Below, in pieces: positions 1-8,800 of a DNA stretch of 48,093 nucleotides. The DNA comes from Novosphingobium sp. (GTDB lineage Bacteria; Pseudomonadota; Alphaproteobacteria; Sphingomonadales; Sphingomonadaceae), in contig JAUYQH010000193.1 of assembly GCA_030697365.1 (NCBI GenBank), forward strand, positions 1 through 48,093, in the 5' to 3' direction. The position numbers and the translations under genes are program-made. Position 1 is the first letter of the stretch. Each line of letters starts with the position of its first letter. Below the pieces are notes generated by a model that was not told the DNA's origin, did not search any database, and saw only the letters and a program-made list of their open reading frames with translations.

Positions 1-1212
1 GAAATTGCCCAGGTCGGGATCGTTTCGGCCAACGGCGACGAGGTCGTCGGCCAGAAGATTGCCGAGGCGATGGACAAGGTCGGCAAGGAAGGTGTGATCA
101 CCGTCGAAGAGGCCAAGGGCATGGAGTTCGAGCTCGAGACCGTCGATGGCATGCAGTTCGATCGGGGCTATCTCTCGCCCTACTTCATCACCGACCCACA
201 GCGGATGGAGGTCGAACTTGAGGATCCGTACATCCTGATCCACGAGAAGAAGCTCTCCGGTCTCAAGGACATGCTGCCGATCCTCGAAGCGGTTGCCCAG
301 TCGGGCCGGCCGCTGCTGATCATCGCCGAGGACATCGAAGGCGAGGCGCTGGCGACGCTGGTCGTCAACAAGCTGCGCGGCGGCCTCAAGGTCGCGGCGG
401 TAAAGGCACCTGGTTTCGGTGATCGCCGCAAGGCGATGCTCGAGGATATTGCGATCCTGACCGCGGGTGAAACCGTCTCGGAGGATCTCGGGACCAAGCT
501 CGAGAACGTAACCCTCGACATGCTGGGCACCGCCAAGCGGGTTACGATCGACAAGGACAACACCACCATCGTCGATGGCGCTGGCGGGGCCGAGGCAATC
601 AAGGGCCGGGTCGAAGCCATTCGTCAGCAGATCGAAAGCACGACCTCGGACTACGACAAGGAGAAGCTCCAGGAGCGTCTGGCCAAGCTTGCCGGTGGCG
701 TGGCAATTATCAAGGTCGGCGGGGCGTCCGAGACCGAGGTCAAGGAGCGCAAGGACCGCGTCGATGACGCGCTTCATGCCACTCGCGCCGCGGTCGAGGA
801 AGGCATCGTTCCGGGCGGCGGCACCGCGCTGCTTTATGCCAGCCAGGCGCTCGACAACTTGAGCGGCGCCAACGAGGACCAGACCCGCGGCGTCGACATC
901 GTTCGTAAGGCCCTGCGCGCGCCGCTCCGCCAGATCGCACAGAACGCCGGACACGACGGCGCGGTGATCGTGGGCAATCTGTTGCGCGAAGCAGATCAGA
1001 CGATGGGATTCAACGCCCAGACCGACAAATATGAGAACCTCATCCAGTCAGGGGTGATCGACCCGACCAAAGTGGTGCGCTCGGCCTTGCAGGACGCCGC
1101 TTCGGTGGCGGGCCTGCTGATCACTACGGAAGCGGCGATCACCGACATTGTCGAGGACAAACCCGCCATGCCAGCGATGCCGGGAGGCGGAATGGGCGGC
1201 ATGGACTTCTAA
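1..1212 (+). CDS. groEL: 60 kDa chaperonin GroEL, 5'-truncated by the window edge
   Basis: The frame is open from base 1, so about 145 N-terminal residues lie outside the window; 403 residues are visible. GroEL forms the double heptameric ring that folds proteins in the cytoplasm with GroES and ATP. Recognisable family blocks are [49 protein letters not shown], the [24 protein letters not shown] block, [18 protein letters not shown], and [19 protein letters not shown], which includes the aspartate needed for ATP hydrolysis. The protein ends in a short GGM-rich tail finishing MDF. The first ATG in frame at 70 is internal, not the true start. groES is expected upstream but cannot be seen. There is no sign of damage. 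Confidence 0.97.
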   Translation, partial: EIAQVGIVSANGDEVVGQKIAEAMDKVGKEGVITVEEAKGMEFELETVDGMQFDRGYLSPYFITDPQRMEVELEDPYILIHEKKLSGLKDMLPILEAVAQSGRPLLIIAEDIEGEALATLVVNKLRGGLKVAAVKAPGFGDRRKAMLEDIAILTAGETVSEDLGTKLENVTLDMLGTAKRVTIDKDNTTIVDGAGGAEAIKGRVEAIRQQIESTTSDYDKEKLQERLAKLAGGVAIIKVGGASETEVKERKDRVDDALHATRAAVEEGIVPGGGTALLYASQALDNLSGANEDQTRGVDIVRKALRAPLRQIAQNAGHDGAVIVGNLLREADQTMGFNAQTDKYENLIQSGVIDPTKVVRSALQDAASVAGLLITTEAAITDIVEDKPAMPAMPGGGMGGMDF

Positions 1213-1581
1213 ATCTGGCCTCAAGGGCTCGAACGGGGGATCGCGATACGGTGGCGCGGTGACCGAATGTCGCCGTGCCACTTTGCTTGCCGGATAAAAG
1301 TTAGAACAAATTTCTTCGAGAGACCGACGAATATTTGACTCGATGCCCTTGGCAGCTTGGGCAGCCAGCGCCTCCTCCAATCCACATTGCTGCCCTTCTG
1401 GTGGACGAAAGCGACGCGATATTTCGAGCCGATTTTGATCACCAGACTCCTCCCGGCCTGTAACGGGCCGGGGGGTCTTTCGGTGGATATTCGCTGGCGT
1501 GAAATCCAGGGGCTAAGGCTACGAGCACTCCTCCCGCCGACAAGAGCCCTCGGCCGGGTAGTGTCTCAGTTTGAAATCCAA
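1213..1581. other. Intergenic stretch downstream of groEL
   Basis: These 369 bases hold no ORF with convincing protein character. Readings of about 70-115 codons exist on both strands, but they run into groEL or the neighbouring ORF antisense or lack a ribosome-binding site. The one clear element is the GC-rich hairpin at 1449-1475. Confidence 0.4.
1449..1480 (+). terminator. Possible rho-independent terminator
   Basis: A 10-bp stem pairs 1449-1458 with 1466-1475 around a 7-base loop, with one G-U pair, and is followed by TCTTT. It lies about 240 bases past the groEL stop, so it could end that transcript with a long 3' UTR. The T-tract is short, which keeps confidence low. Confidence 0.35.
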
Positions 1582-1749
1582 TTATTGGTCCAAGCTGTGC
1601 CACTGGTCCTGATAGGCGGCCATCGCCGCAACTCGCCGCCATCCGGCAGCCAGATCAAGGTAGGGGCCGCGAGTGTAATCCGTTTGGCAAAGCGCGGCTA
1701 GCGCAGTAAATTCGGCAGCCTTCGTAAGGCATTGGGACTCGGACAACAT
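1582..1749 (-). CDS. Small conserved-looking hypothetical protein, 55 aa
   Basis: A 55-codon ORF starts at an ATG (MLSESQCLTKAAEF...) and ends HSLDQ. It has balanced amino-acid composition and reads as an amphipathic helical protein: an N-terminal AAEFTALAALC helix, a YTRGPYLDLAAGWRRVAAMA helix and an aromatic tail (AYQDQWHSL). It resembles the short uncharacterised 'residues removed, layers of helix' proteins common in Sphingomonadales, but I cannot name a family. No strong Shine-Dalgarno sequence is visible. It is divergent from the downstream kinase gene. The case for it is coding character alone. Confidence 0.45.
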   Translation of the reverse strand: MLSESQCLTKAAEFTALAALCQTDYTRGPYLDLAAGWRRVAAMAAYQDQWHSLDQ

Positions 1750-1975
1750 GGATAGACCCTACGCCCCGAACGAAGCTCAACCTAGCCGCTTCTTGTAAGG
1801 CCCGCGCGCTTTCGGAGATGGGGCCGTCGCGTCGATTTTAGCAACGATAACCGTAAGCGCACACAAGACGCAACGGCAGAGCCTGGGCGCCGCTTGACAG
1901 CTGGTATTGGGCCTCCCACCACGCATACCGCGATCCCGGTGCTTCCAGAACAGAGGCATTCCAGAGGAATTATAG

Positions 1976-3268
1976 ATGACGCAACCAGAGGCCGTTCCCA
2001 TCGTCCTGATTGTCGAAGACGAGATGGTCCTCCGCATGCGCGCCGTAGACATCGTTGAAGATGCTGGTTTCGTGCCGATCGAGGCCGTCAGCGCCGACGA
2101 AGCAATCCAAATTCTCGAAACTCGAGATGACGTATCTCTCTTGTTCACTGATATTCAAATGCCGGGAAGTATGGATGGGCTGAAGCTGGCCTATGCGGTG
2201 CACACACGCTGGCCCCACATCAAGATCATCCTTGTGTCCGGCGAGGTTGCGGTCACGGATGCCGACAAGCCAATCGACAGCCGGTTCTTCCCGAAGCCGC
2301 TGGAAATCCAACAGATGATTCTCGAACTTCAGCAGATGGTCGGCAACGGCGCGCTGAAAGTGATGCCCTCCGTGGTCGCGGCAGACGATCCGCTGACCAA
2401 GGAGAACAAGGAACTGCGTTACCTGCTTCAGCAAGCCGGTATGGATGCCAAAGCCCTGCTTCTCAAGACCGTGCTCGATACGGAAAAGCAGCAGCTCATC
2501 ATCGACGAAAACCAGCCGTTCCAGGATGCCTTGACGAGCGAAAACGACAGTCTCAAACTGGCGCTTGAGCAGGCCGGCATCGACGCCCGTGCGCTGCTCG
2601 TTCAGGCAGGCATCGACGCCGAAGAACGCAACGCTGCGGACAAATTGCAGCATCTGATCCACGCGGAGTTGCACCATCGGATCAAGAACATGCTCGCCAC
2701 CGTCGGCGCCATCACCGCTCAGAGCCTTCGTACCGCGACAAGCATGGCCCACGCGAACCTGGCGATCGACGGCCGACTAGCCGCGCTTGGGCGCGCGCAT
2801 GATCTACTTACTCGGGTGAGTTGGGACAATGCCACGATCGACAGCACGATTCGCAGCGCGATCGAGCCGTTCGACCAAGGCAGTGACCGCTTCACTATCT
2901 CAGGCGAAGATATTCCGATCACCTCGAGTTCGGTCATTGCCTTCGCGATGACCCTGAATGAGCTTTGCACAAACACGACGAAGTTCGGAGCGTTATCTGT
3001 CCCAGAAGGTACGGTCCGGGTTGCCTGGCAAGTGGCCAAGGACCGCCTCGTTTTTGAATGGGCTGAGTCCGGGGGGCCGGATGTCGTCGAGCCGACGCGC
3101 AAAAGCTTCGGCACGCGGATGATGACATCGCTCGGCCAGCAACTGAAGGGCAAGGTTGAACTCGCCTACAAACCCGATGGATTTGTCTACACGCTCGATG
3201 TGCCCGTCGATGCGATTGTCAGTAAATCGAGGAGCAGAGCATCGGAGGCGGGGACGCTGCCAGCTTGA
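1976..3268 (+). CDS. Receiver-domain HWE-family histidine kinase
   Basis: This 430-residue cytoplasmic signalling protein begins with a CheY-like receiver (residues about 8-125). It has acidic residues E14/D15, phospho-acceptor D59 in FTDIQMPG and the conserved lysine K107 in FFPKPLE. A linker (about 140-225) carries a duplicated motif of the form ENxxLxxxLxQAGxDAxALL at about residues 143 and 189. An HWE dimerisation/phosphotransfer domain follows, with LHHRIKNML (phospho-His H234), then an ATPase domain with the N-box NELCTNTTKFGALS and the WxE signature in FEWAESGG. No membrane segment or sensor domain is visible, so the input is probably phosphorylation of the receiver by another kinase. 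AGAGGA lies 7 bases before the ATG. The partner regulator is not next door. In this family, outputs often feed general stress response or light/stress signalling; the role here is inferred only from family. Confidence 0.93.
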   Translation: MTQPEAVPIVLIVEDEMVLRMRAVDIVEDAGFVPIEAVSADEAIQILETRDDVSLLFTDIQMPGSMDGLKLAYAVHTRWPHIKIILVSGEVAVTDADKPIDSRFFPKPLEIQQMILELQQMVGNGALKVMPSVVAADDPLTKENKELRYLLQQAGMDAKALLLKTVLDTEKQQLIIDENQPFQDALTSENDSLKLALEQAGIDARALLVQAGIDAEERNAADKLQHLIHAELHHRIKNMLATVGAITAQSLRTATSMAHANLAIDGRLAALGRAHDLLTRVSWDNATIDSTIRSAIEPFDQGSDRFTISGEDIPITSSSVIAFAMTLNELCTNTTKFGALSVPEGTVRVAWQVAKDRLVFEWAESGGPDVVEPTRKSFGTRMMTSLGQQLKGKVELAYKPDGFVYTLDVPVDAIVSKSRSRASEAGTLPA

Positions 3269-3349
3269 AAGGGCTGGTCCCCGATCATCCGAATCAATAC
3301 GATTCTTAGCCCACGGTTATCGCAGCAGACCCTAGAAAATCGTACTGCT

Positions 3350-3478
3350 TCAGGTTAGCTCGGGTGTGTTCTGTACTTCAATTTCGATAGGGAGCGTGAT
3401 GGTGCACAAAACCCCTTCAGGCAGCAACTGTCGCTCGAACGACCCGGCGAACTGAACTCTGGCCGTGCGATCGATCAG
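3350..3478 (-). pseudogene. C-terminal fragment of an HWE-type histidine kinase
   Basis: About 43 codons (RLIDRTARVQFAG... PEGVLCTITLPIE...) match the last segment of the HWE-kinase ATPase domain, where a leucine/isoleucine helix is followed by 'xPEGxxCxIxxPL'. The N-terminal and catalytic parts are absent. The fragment is joined in frame, at about 3478/3479, to a piece of a penicillin-binding protein. It differs from the tail of the intact kinase at 1976-3268, so it is not a duplicate of that gene. It is almost certainly not functional. Confidence 0.6.
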
Positions 3479-3660
3479 GCGCCTGGCCTGCGTCGCGCGA
3501 TTGTAGGGACTTCGCTTATAGCTTCGACCACCCGTCATCGCGACCACTCGCCCATCGGGCCGCGTCGCGACGAGTGCCGCTTCCGCGCTTCCTAGGCCGA
3601 TTGAGGGCCGCGACAGACCGGCGCTGGAGCGCGGGATCGAGAGTGGTCCTCACGGTGCTT
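3479..3660 (-). pseudogene. Fragment of a class A penicillin-binding protein (PBP1A-like), frameshifted
   Basis: Two reading frames are needed to follow it. One gives STVRTTLDPALQRRSVAALN, the conserved block that opens the transpeptidase region of PBP1A-type enzymes. The other gives GSAEAALVATRPDGRVVAM followed by TGGRSYKRSPYNRATQARR, which normally continues into the QPGSxFK active-site motif. A frameshift near 3590 separates the blocks, and homology stops just before the catalytic serine, where the kinase fragment begins. Both the glycosyltransferase domain and the penicillin-binding core are missing. It lies immediately 3' of the pRiA4b ORF-3 gene. This is a recombination scar, not a gene. 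Confidence 0.65.
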
Positions 3661-3698
3661 CCAGGGTAGCCATCCGGTGAAGGCCGCACTGACAGCGG

Positions 3699-4340
3699 TC
3701 AGTCGTTTGTCGGTTTGACGATGCGCTTTGCGGCGGCGTTGCGGCGGGCGGCGATACGGCCGAGGGCGACCTCGATCGGGAAGATGTCGAGTTCCTCGGG
3801 ATCATAACCGTCGAGCCACTCGCTGATTTCGGCGTGATCGGGATGGGTGGGATCGGCTCTGGCCTCAAGCATCTCGTAGAAGCCTGGAATGCCGCCGCAG
3901 TCCTCGGGCGGACAGTCGCGTTCCCCGGCGATGAAGCGGGGATAGGCGGTGCCGGCGTCGGCGGGACGCACGTCGCTGACGGTGAGTTTGTGCTCCCAGA
4001 TGTCGCCGAAGTCGTAGGTGTAATCGATCGTTGTCGCGCCGCCGGGGGCGAGCACGTCGCGCAGGCGCACCCGGTCCGCCACTTTGCGTGGGGCGGTCCC
4101 CCAATCCTCTTCCGTCGGCAGGCCGTAGGTCTGGCCATCGATGACCAGCTCCCAGAGGTGATAGTCGAGCCACCCCAACGTAACCTGGACGATATCATGC
4201 AGGACCTTGAGGGTGATCGAGGTCGGCACTTCGACCACGCGCCAGATCGGCGGATCGGTATCCTTGAGATCGATACGAAGCGTGGCGATCCGGGTGAAAC
4301 TGTCGATGGCCTGGCGAGTGGGGGCGCGGCGGGCGGTCAT
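3699..4340 (-). CDS. Plasmid pRiA4b ORF-3-like protein
   Basis: This is a 213-residue protein of the pRiA4b ORF-3 family (Pfam PRiA4_ORF3), a small alpha/beta protein of unknown function found on plasmids, transposons and chromosomes. Diagnostic blocks are IATLRIDLKDTDPPIWRVVE, VTLGWLDYHLWELVIDG, YDFGDIWEHKLTV and the acidic, cysteine-bearing CPPEDCGGIPGFYEML, then a basic tail. The ATG at 4340 is preferred because family members begin close to the TRIATLRI block; an ATG at 4421 would add 27 residues with no family character. No clear ribosome-binding site precedes either. It is divergent from the TPR-CHAT gene. Relatives often sit in mobile DNA, which fits the rearranged surroundings. Confidence 0.88.
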   Translation of the reverse strand: MTARRAPTRQAIDSFTRIATLRIDLKDTDPPIWRVVEVPTSITLKVLHDIVQVTLGWLDYHLWELVIDGQTYGLPTEEDWGTAPRKVADRVRLRDVLAPGGATTIDYTYDFGDIWEHKLTVSDVRPADAGTAYPRFIAGERDCPPEDCGGIPGFYEMLEARADPTHPDHAEISEWLDGYDPEELDIFPIEVALGRIAARRNAAAKRIVKPTND

Positions 4341-4552
4341 GCTGCCTGCGATAGCATGCCGTCGCGATTGTGCCAGTTCCAGGGTAGCAGTTCCCCGGGC
4401 TGCGGATGGCGCAGGAAACATTTACACGGGTCCGTTTCGAAGAATCATTGTTGAATGCCTGCGGTTGGCGCTTCCACCGCCTTTTTTAACACAATGAACC
4501 CCATTTCAGACATTGCCTTGCCAGCGTTCGCGCGAAGGCAGACTATTGCTCG

Positions 4553-7500
4553 ATGGGCAGAAGGTACGAAATCAAGCGGGTACGGCGCACTGCGGTAGCA
4601 GCCATGCTGCTGTGCTTGCTTGGAAGCGTTGCCAGCGCACAGGCAGCACCGGGCAGCCTGCCGGGGAGCAGTGAAGCTCAAGCGGCGAAACGCGCAGAAT
4701 GGATGGCACTCTTCGATAAGGCGGTTGCGGAAATCGAGGCCGGCAGGATCGACGCTGGGGTAATATATGTTGAACAGGCCCTCCGGCTTGCCGAGCAGAT
4801 CTTCGGAGCGAATGATTCCTATACGCAGGAATCAGTCAAGAGCCTTGCCCCGCTATATCTTGCCCGACACCGGTATGCGGAGGCCGAGCCATTGTATATT
4901 CGAGCGATCGCGGCAAGCGAGCGGCTGCTCGGCAAGGACCATCCCAGCACGCTGTCTTTGGCCGGTGAGCTCGCGCGCACATATCAGAGCCTAGGCAGAT
5001 ACGCCGACGCTGAACCACTTTATGTTCGGGCGTTAGCAGCCACGGAGCGGGTGGCAGGAAGCGATCATCAGGATACATTGACGGCGATCAACAACCTTGC
5101 TGGCATCTACGGAAGACAAGGTCGGCATGCGGATGCCGAACGGCTTTATCTGCGGGGGCTTGGGACCAGTGAACGGGTGCGGGGGAAGGATGATGTCTTT
5201 ACGCTGACGTTCGTCCAGAATCTCGCGAATGTCTATGTCAGGGAAGGGAGGTATGCGGATGCCGAACCGCTTTATATGCGCGCCCTTGCGGCAAGCGAGC
5301 GCAGATCGGGTATGGAGCATGCCGATACCCTGGACTCACTCCGGGGTCTTGGCTTTCTTTATCGAAGCCAAGGTCGGTATGCGGCGGCCGAGGCACTATT
5401 GGCACGCGCACTTGCGGGGAGCGAGCGGACGCTCGGCAAGGAGCATCCCGACACTCTGGGATCGGTTGATAGTCTAGCGCAAACTTACAAATTACAGGGT
5501 CGGAATACGGAGGCCGTTCCCTTGTTTGCGCGCGTACTTGATGCGCGCGAGCGCCTGCTCGGCAAGGACCATCCCGCTACCCTGGAATCGGTCAATAATC
5601 TGGCCACCAATTACGAAGACTTGGGCCGCTACGCGGATGCCGAATCCCTCTACAAGCGCGCAGTTGCCGCGAACGAGATAGTGTTGGGCAAGGAGCATCC
5701 AAACACGTTGACTTCGGTCAACAATCTTGCGGGAAACCACGCAAGGCAAGGCCGGTATGGGGATGCAGAACTCCTGTTTGCACGAGTGCTTGAAGCGCGT
5801 GAGCGAATACTCGGCAAGGAACATCCGGCAACCTTGCGAGCCTATTCGAATCTCACAGCCAATCTACTCAGCGATCCAAGCTCGGCGAAAAGGGCGATTG
5901 GTCCGGCAAGAGCACTTGTCGCTAGGATCAGGTCGCGACGCAGTTCGGCGGACGCGTCAGCCTTTGCAAACGCGCAAAACACGCGCGAGACAAAGCGCCA
6001 AGTCGATGATTTCATTCTGTTCGTTGAACTCGCCTGGATAGCCGTCGAACGAGGCACCGAAAGCAGACGAGCAGTCCAACGCGAAGCCTTCACTGCGCTC
6101 CAGGAAGCGACTGCGAGCATGGCTGGAAAGGCGATGGGCCAAATGGCCGTCCGGCGAGCGGCCGAAGGTCAGGCCGCGGGGTTGGGCGCGCTTGTGCGGC
6201 AAAGGCAGGATTTGGCGGATCTATGGGATACAAATGCAAGCCAGTTTGGCGAGGCGGCAGCTGACGCCGGCCCCGTTGCTCTGGCGCGTCGCGCGGCTCT
6301 CACTGTCGCACGCCAGCGCATCGAGGGCGAAATGGACCGGATCGACGTGCGGCTGCGCGCGCAGTTCCCCGAGTATTTCGCACTCGTGCGGCCGGAGCCG
6401 CTCGACGTCGCCGCAACGCAGAGACTTTTGGGCCCGGATGAGGCCATACTGCTTGTGGTTCAGAACGATTTCGGCACGCACGTCATCGCGGTCAGCCGGA
6501 CCGACATTAAATGGGCGCGCTCAGAGTGGACCAGCGAACAGGTTGCTGGAGCGGTAAAACGGCTGTTGTGGGACGTCGGCTCTAGTAACGGTGTTTCCGC
6601 TGAGGACTCAGCGAAATGGGAGACAGAGGGCGGTAACGGCTACCCCTATGACCGCAAGACCGCCTTTGCGCTCTACCAGCAGATTGTTGCACCGGTCGAA
6701 GCCGTGCTTGCGGGCAAACGGCAAGTTTTCGTCGCGACGGGTGGTGTTCTCACTAGCCTGCCCTTCGGGATTTTGGTGACTGAACCGCCGCAGGGGGCTG
6801 ATGGCGATCCGCAAACGCTCCGCGATACGAAATGGTTTGCCGATGCCCACACGCTAGTGACGATCCCGTCGGTCCAGTCACTCCAGATGCTACGCAACGC
6901 GGCAACTGCAGCGCGTGCTCAGTCCGCGGCACCGGGCGCTGGCTTCGCTGGGTATGGCGACCCGATGCTCGATGGTCAGGCGCTGACCCGGGGTGCACGA
7001 TCCGGTCGGGGTCGGTCAGCGCAATCGGTATTCCGGCCCCGAGTGAGACGGTCGGGAGCCGGGGTTGCCAATATCGACGAGCTTCGATCTTTAGCGCGGC
7101 TGCCCGGCACCGCGACCGAGCTTGAAGGCATGCGGGTGGAGCTGGGCGCCCCGATGTCCGCAGTGCATCTGCAGCAAGCCGCTACGGAAGCGGCGATCCG
7201 CTCCGCTGACCTTTCGAATGTGCACGTTCTCGCGCTTGCAACGCACGGCCTGATGGCGGGCGAATTGTCGGGCGCCGTGGAACCCGGCCTCGTTTTCACG
7301 CCGCCCGAGCAGGCCAGCGATCAGGACGACGGCTATCTAACCGCGTCCGAAGTTTCGGCGATGAAGCTCAACGCCGATTGGGTAATCCTCTCCGCATGCA
7401 ACACAGCTGCTGGCGACGGGTCCGAAGGCGCACTGGGGCTTTCGGGGCTGGCGCGGGCGTTTTTCTATGCGGGTGCACGTAATCTGCTGGTGTCGCACTG

Positions 7501-7705
7501 GCCCGTTCGTGACGATGTCGCCGCGCGCCTGACGGTCGATACGATCCGCCGGCAGGCGGCGGACCCGAAGCTCAGTCGTGCAGAAGCGTTCCAGCAGGCG
7601 ATGCGCGCGATCCGCAACGAAGCGTCACACGATTCCGCAACAGACACTTGGGCGCATCCCAACGCTTGGGCACCGTTCATTTTGATTGGCGACGGGGCGC
7701 GGTGA
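4553..7705 (+). CDS. Exported TPR-repeat CHAT-domain protease-like protein
   Basis: The 1050-residue product opens with a basic N-terminus, a hydrophobic stretch (AAMLLCLLGSVASAQA) and a plausible signal-peptidase I site. Residues about 45-440 are some nine 42-residue TPR_12/kinesin-light-chain-type repeats with the recurring core GRYADAEPLYxRALAA and LGKDHPxTL. A helical linker follows, then a CHAT domain (about 630-1050), a caspase-like fold of clan CD. The catalytic dyad is H898 in LATHG and C949 in LSACNTAAG, with the conserved HWPVRDD strand near the end. TPRs normally select the partner and CHAT cleaves it. Export would place it in the periplasm or outside, unlike cytoplasmic Craspase-type CHAT enzymes. 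No operon partner is visible, and the gene ends 150 bases before a block of fossils. Substrate unknown. Confidence 0.92.
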   Translation: MGRRYEIKRVRRTAVAAMLLCLLGSVASAQAAPGSLPGSSEAQAAKRAEWMALFDKAVAEIEAGRIDAGVIYVEQALRLAEQIFGANDSYTQESVKSLAPLYLARHRYAEAEPLYIRAIAASERLLGKDHPSTLSLAGELARTYQSLGRYADAEPLYVRALAATERVAGSDHQDTLTAINNLAGIYGRQGRHADAERLYLRGLGTSERVRGKDDVFTLTFVQNLANVYVREGRYADAEPLYMRALAASERRSGMEHADTLDSLRGLGFLYRSQGRYAAAEALLARALAGSERTLGKEHPDTLGSVDSLAQTYKLQGRNTEAVPLFARVLDARERLLGKDHPATLESVNNLATNYEDLGRYADAESLYKRAVAANEIVLGKEHPNTLTSVNNLAGNHARQGRYGDAELLFARVLEARERILGKEHPATLRAYSNLTANLLSDPSSAKRAIGPARALVARIRSRRSSADASAFANAQNTRETKRQVDDFILFVELAWIAVERGTESRRAVQREAFTALQEATASMAGKAMGQMAVRRAAEGQAAGLGALVRQRQDLADLWDTNASQFGEAAADAGPVALARRAALTVARQRIEGEMDRIDVRLRAQFPEYFALVRPEPLDVAATQRLLGPDEAILLVVQNDFGTHVIAVSRTDIKWARSEWTSEQVAGAVKRLLWDVGSSNGVSAEDSAKWETEGGNGYPYDRKTAFALYQQIVAPVEAVLAGKRQVFVATGGVLTSLPFGILVTEPPQGADGDPQTLRDTKWFADAHTLVTIPSVQSLQMLRNAATAARAQSAAPGAGFAGYGDPMLDGQALTRGARSGRGRSAQSVFRPRVRRSGAGVANIDELRSLARLPGTATELEGMRVELGAPMSAVHLQQAATEAAIRSADLSNVHVLALATHGLMAGELSGAVEPGLVFTPPEQASDQDDGYLTASEVSAMKLNADWVILSACNTAAGDGSEGALGLSGLARAFFYAGARNLLVSHWPVRDDVAARLTVDTIRRQAADPKLSRAEAFQQAMRAIRNEASHDSATDTWAHPNAWAPFILIGDGAR

Positions 7706-7861
7706 GGTTCAATTTGGGCCATTCCGCAAGATTGGGGATTGGGCTCACGGCAGTTTTGGAGCCGCGAGCTAGCCGTCCGTTCTGGACATCATTTTTCAAT
7801 CCGACAATAAATACGGTACTGCACGCCGTCGGCGAAGTATGTGGAACTCGAACTGCGAACT

Positions 7862-8130
7862 TCAGCCGGTTACCTCCAGCACCATGTTGGTCGGAGTCTC
7901 TGCCGCGCGGCGGACCTGGGCAAAGCCCGCCTCCCGGCAGACTTGAGCCAGCCGTTTCTCGCCCGCCTGAGCGCCTAGTCCGAGCCCAACTTCCTGCGAC
8001 AGGGAGTTGGGGGTGCAGATTGTGCACGAGGCTGCGTAAAATATCTGCCCAAGCGGGTGCATGTTCTCGGCCATCGAGTCCCCCGCCAGTGGCTCGACCA
8101 GCATGAAAGTGCCGCCAGCCGCTCGTCGAC
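7862..8130 (-). pseudogene. 3' fragment of a class I SAM-dependent methyltransferase gene
   Basis: About 85 codons from AGGTFMLVEPLAGDSM through YAASCTICTPNSLSQEVGLG to ETPTNMVLEVTG match the C-terminal third of a small-molecule methyltransferase of the UbiE-like type, often carrying an N-terminal winged helix. The SAM-binding motif I region and everything before it are missing. The gene's natural stop is present. Upstream the frame runs into sequence that belongs, in another frame, to a DNA methyltransferase. The fragment therefore represents a gene end stranded by recombination. Confidence 0.7.
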
Positions 8131-8139
8131 ATCGAAGCA

Positions 8140-8588
8140 GCCCGCCTGCGCAAGGTATCGAGCGCCTCGGCCTCGATGCGGATGCGGTCCTTGAGCGCTT
8201 CAGGAACATTCGCGGGAAACGGAAAGGGTTCGAAGCAAGTGGTGTTGGTCCATGTCGGCGTTGGCCCAACTAGGCCGCCGGCAGCGAGCGCCCACGCAAT
8301 ATGGATTTGGCTGCTCAGAACTCCAAGAAGGTAGGCATCGTCCGACGCAACCACCCTGATCTTCTGGTCGGGCAACACGTTCGGATCGAGGAATGTGAAC
8401 CAACGATGCTTTGCTGTTTCGACCGTCGCTATATAGCGACGCAGCCCGGTCAGGGCTCGGCGCATGTCGGGTCGAGGTTTCGCGTAAGCCCACCATTTAT
8501 CGGCATACTGCTGAGAATCGGCGGTAACTCCTGCACGGGCTACGCGCTCGGGCTTCAGCGCATTCACCAGATGCTGATACGCCTTCAT
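8140..8588 (-). pseudogene. C-terminal fragment of an MmeI/Eco57I-type DNA methyltransferase
   Basis: The fragment reads QQYADKWWAYAKPRPDMRRA, then YIATVETAKHRWFTFLD, DDAYLLGVLSSQIHIAWALA, and TNTTCFEPFPFPANVPEALK. This is the target-recognition and C-terminal region of large single-chain adenine methyltransferase/restriction proteins. The NPPY catalytic domain is missing: a TGA lies in frame just before the first ATG at 8588, where resolvase sequence begins on the other strand. Its 3' end is replaced by the SAM-methyltransferase tail. It marks a former R-M locus next to the present one. Confidence 0.75.
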
Positions 8589-8693
8589 GATGCGGGGAGC
8601 AGATCAAGCGACATTGCCAAGCAACTGGGGATCGGCTGTCCAAGTTTCTACAGGGCTCTAGTCAATAAACTGCCTGTTGACACGATCACATAA
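8583..8693 (+). pseudogene. C-terminal helix-turn-helix fragment of a serine resolvase/invertase
   Basis: The + strand reads LHDAGSRSSDIAKQLGIG followed by SFYRALVNK and a stop. This is the DNA-binding tail of Tn3-type resolvases and Hin-like invertases (HTH_7). The catalytic serine domain is absent. It begins exactly where the DNA-methyltransferase fragment on the opposite strand ends, so the breakpoint is near 8585. It is the only direct trace of a transposon in the window. Confidence 0.65.
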
Positions 8694-8800
8694 TGTCATG
8701 AAACATCGTCGATCTTTGTATAGGTCCTTCAAGAAGCCACCCGACAACGCTTATTAGGTACGCTACCTCAAACTGGTCAACCAGCAACGAGGTAAACGAA

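Noticed and set aside
1357..1701. 114-aa plus-strand ORF
   Set aside because: No ribosome-binding site or recognisable motif; it runs through the hairpin at 1449 and antisense to the better 55-aa ORF.
7677..8588. 303-aa minus-strand ORF as one intact gene
   Set aside because: Only the first half has DNA-methyltransferase homology; the rest is an out-of-frame reading of the SAM-methyltransferase end.
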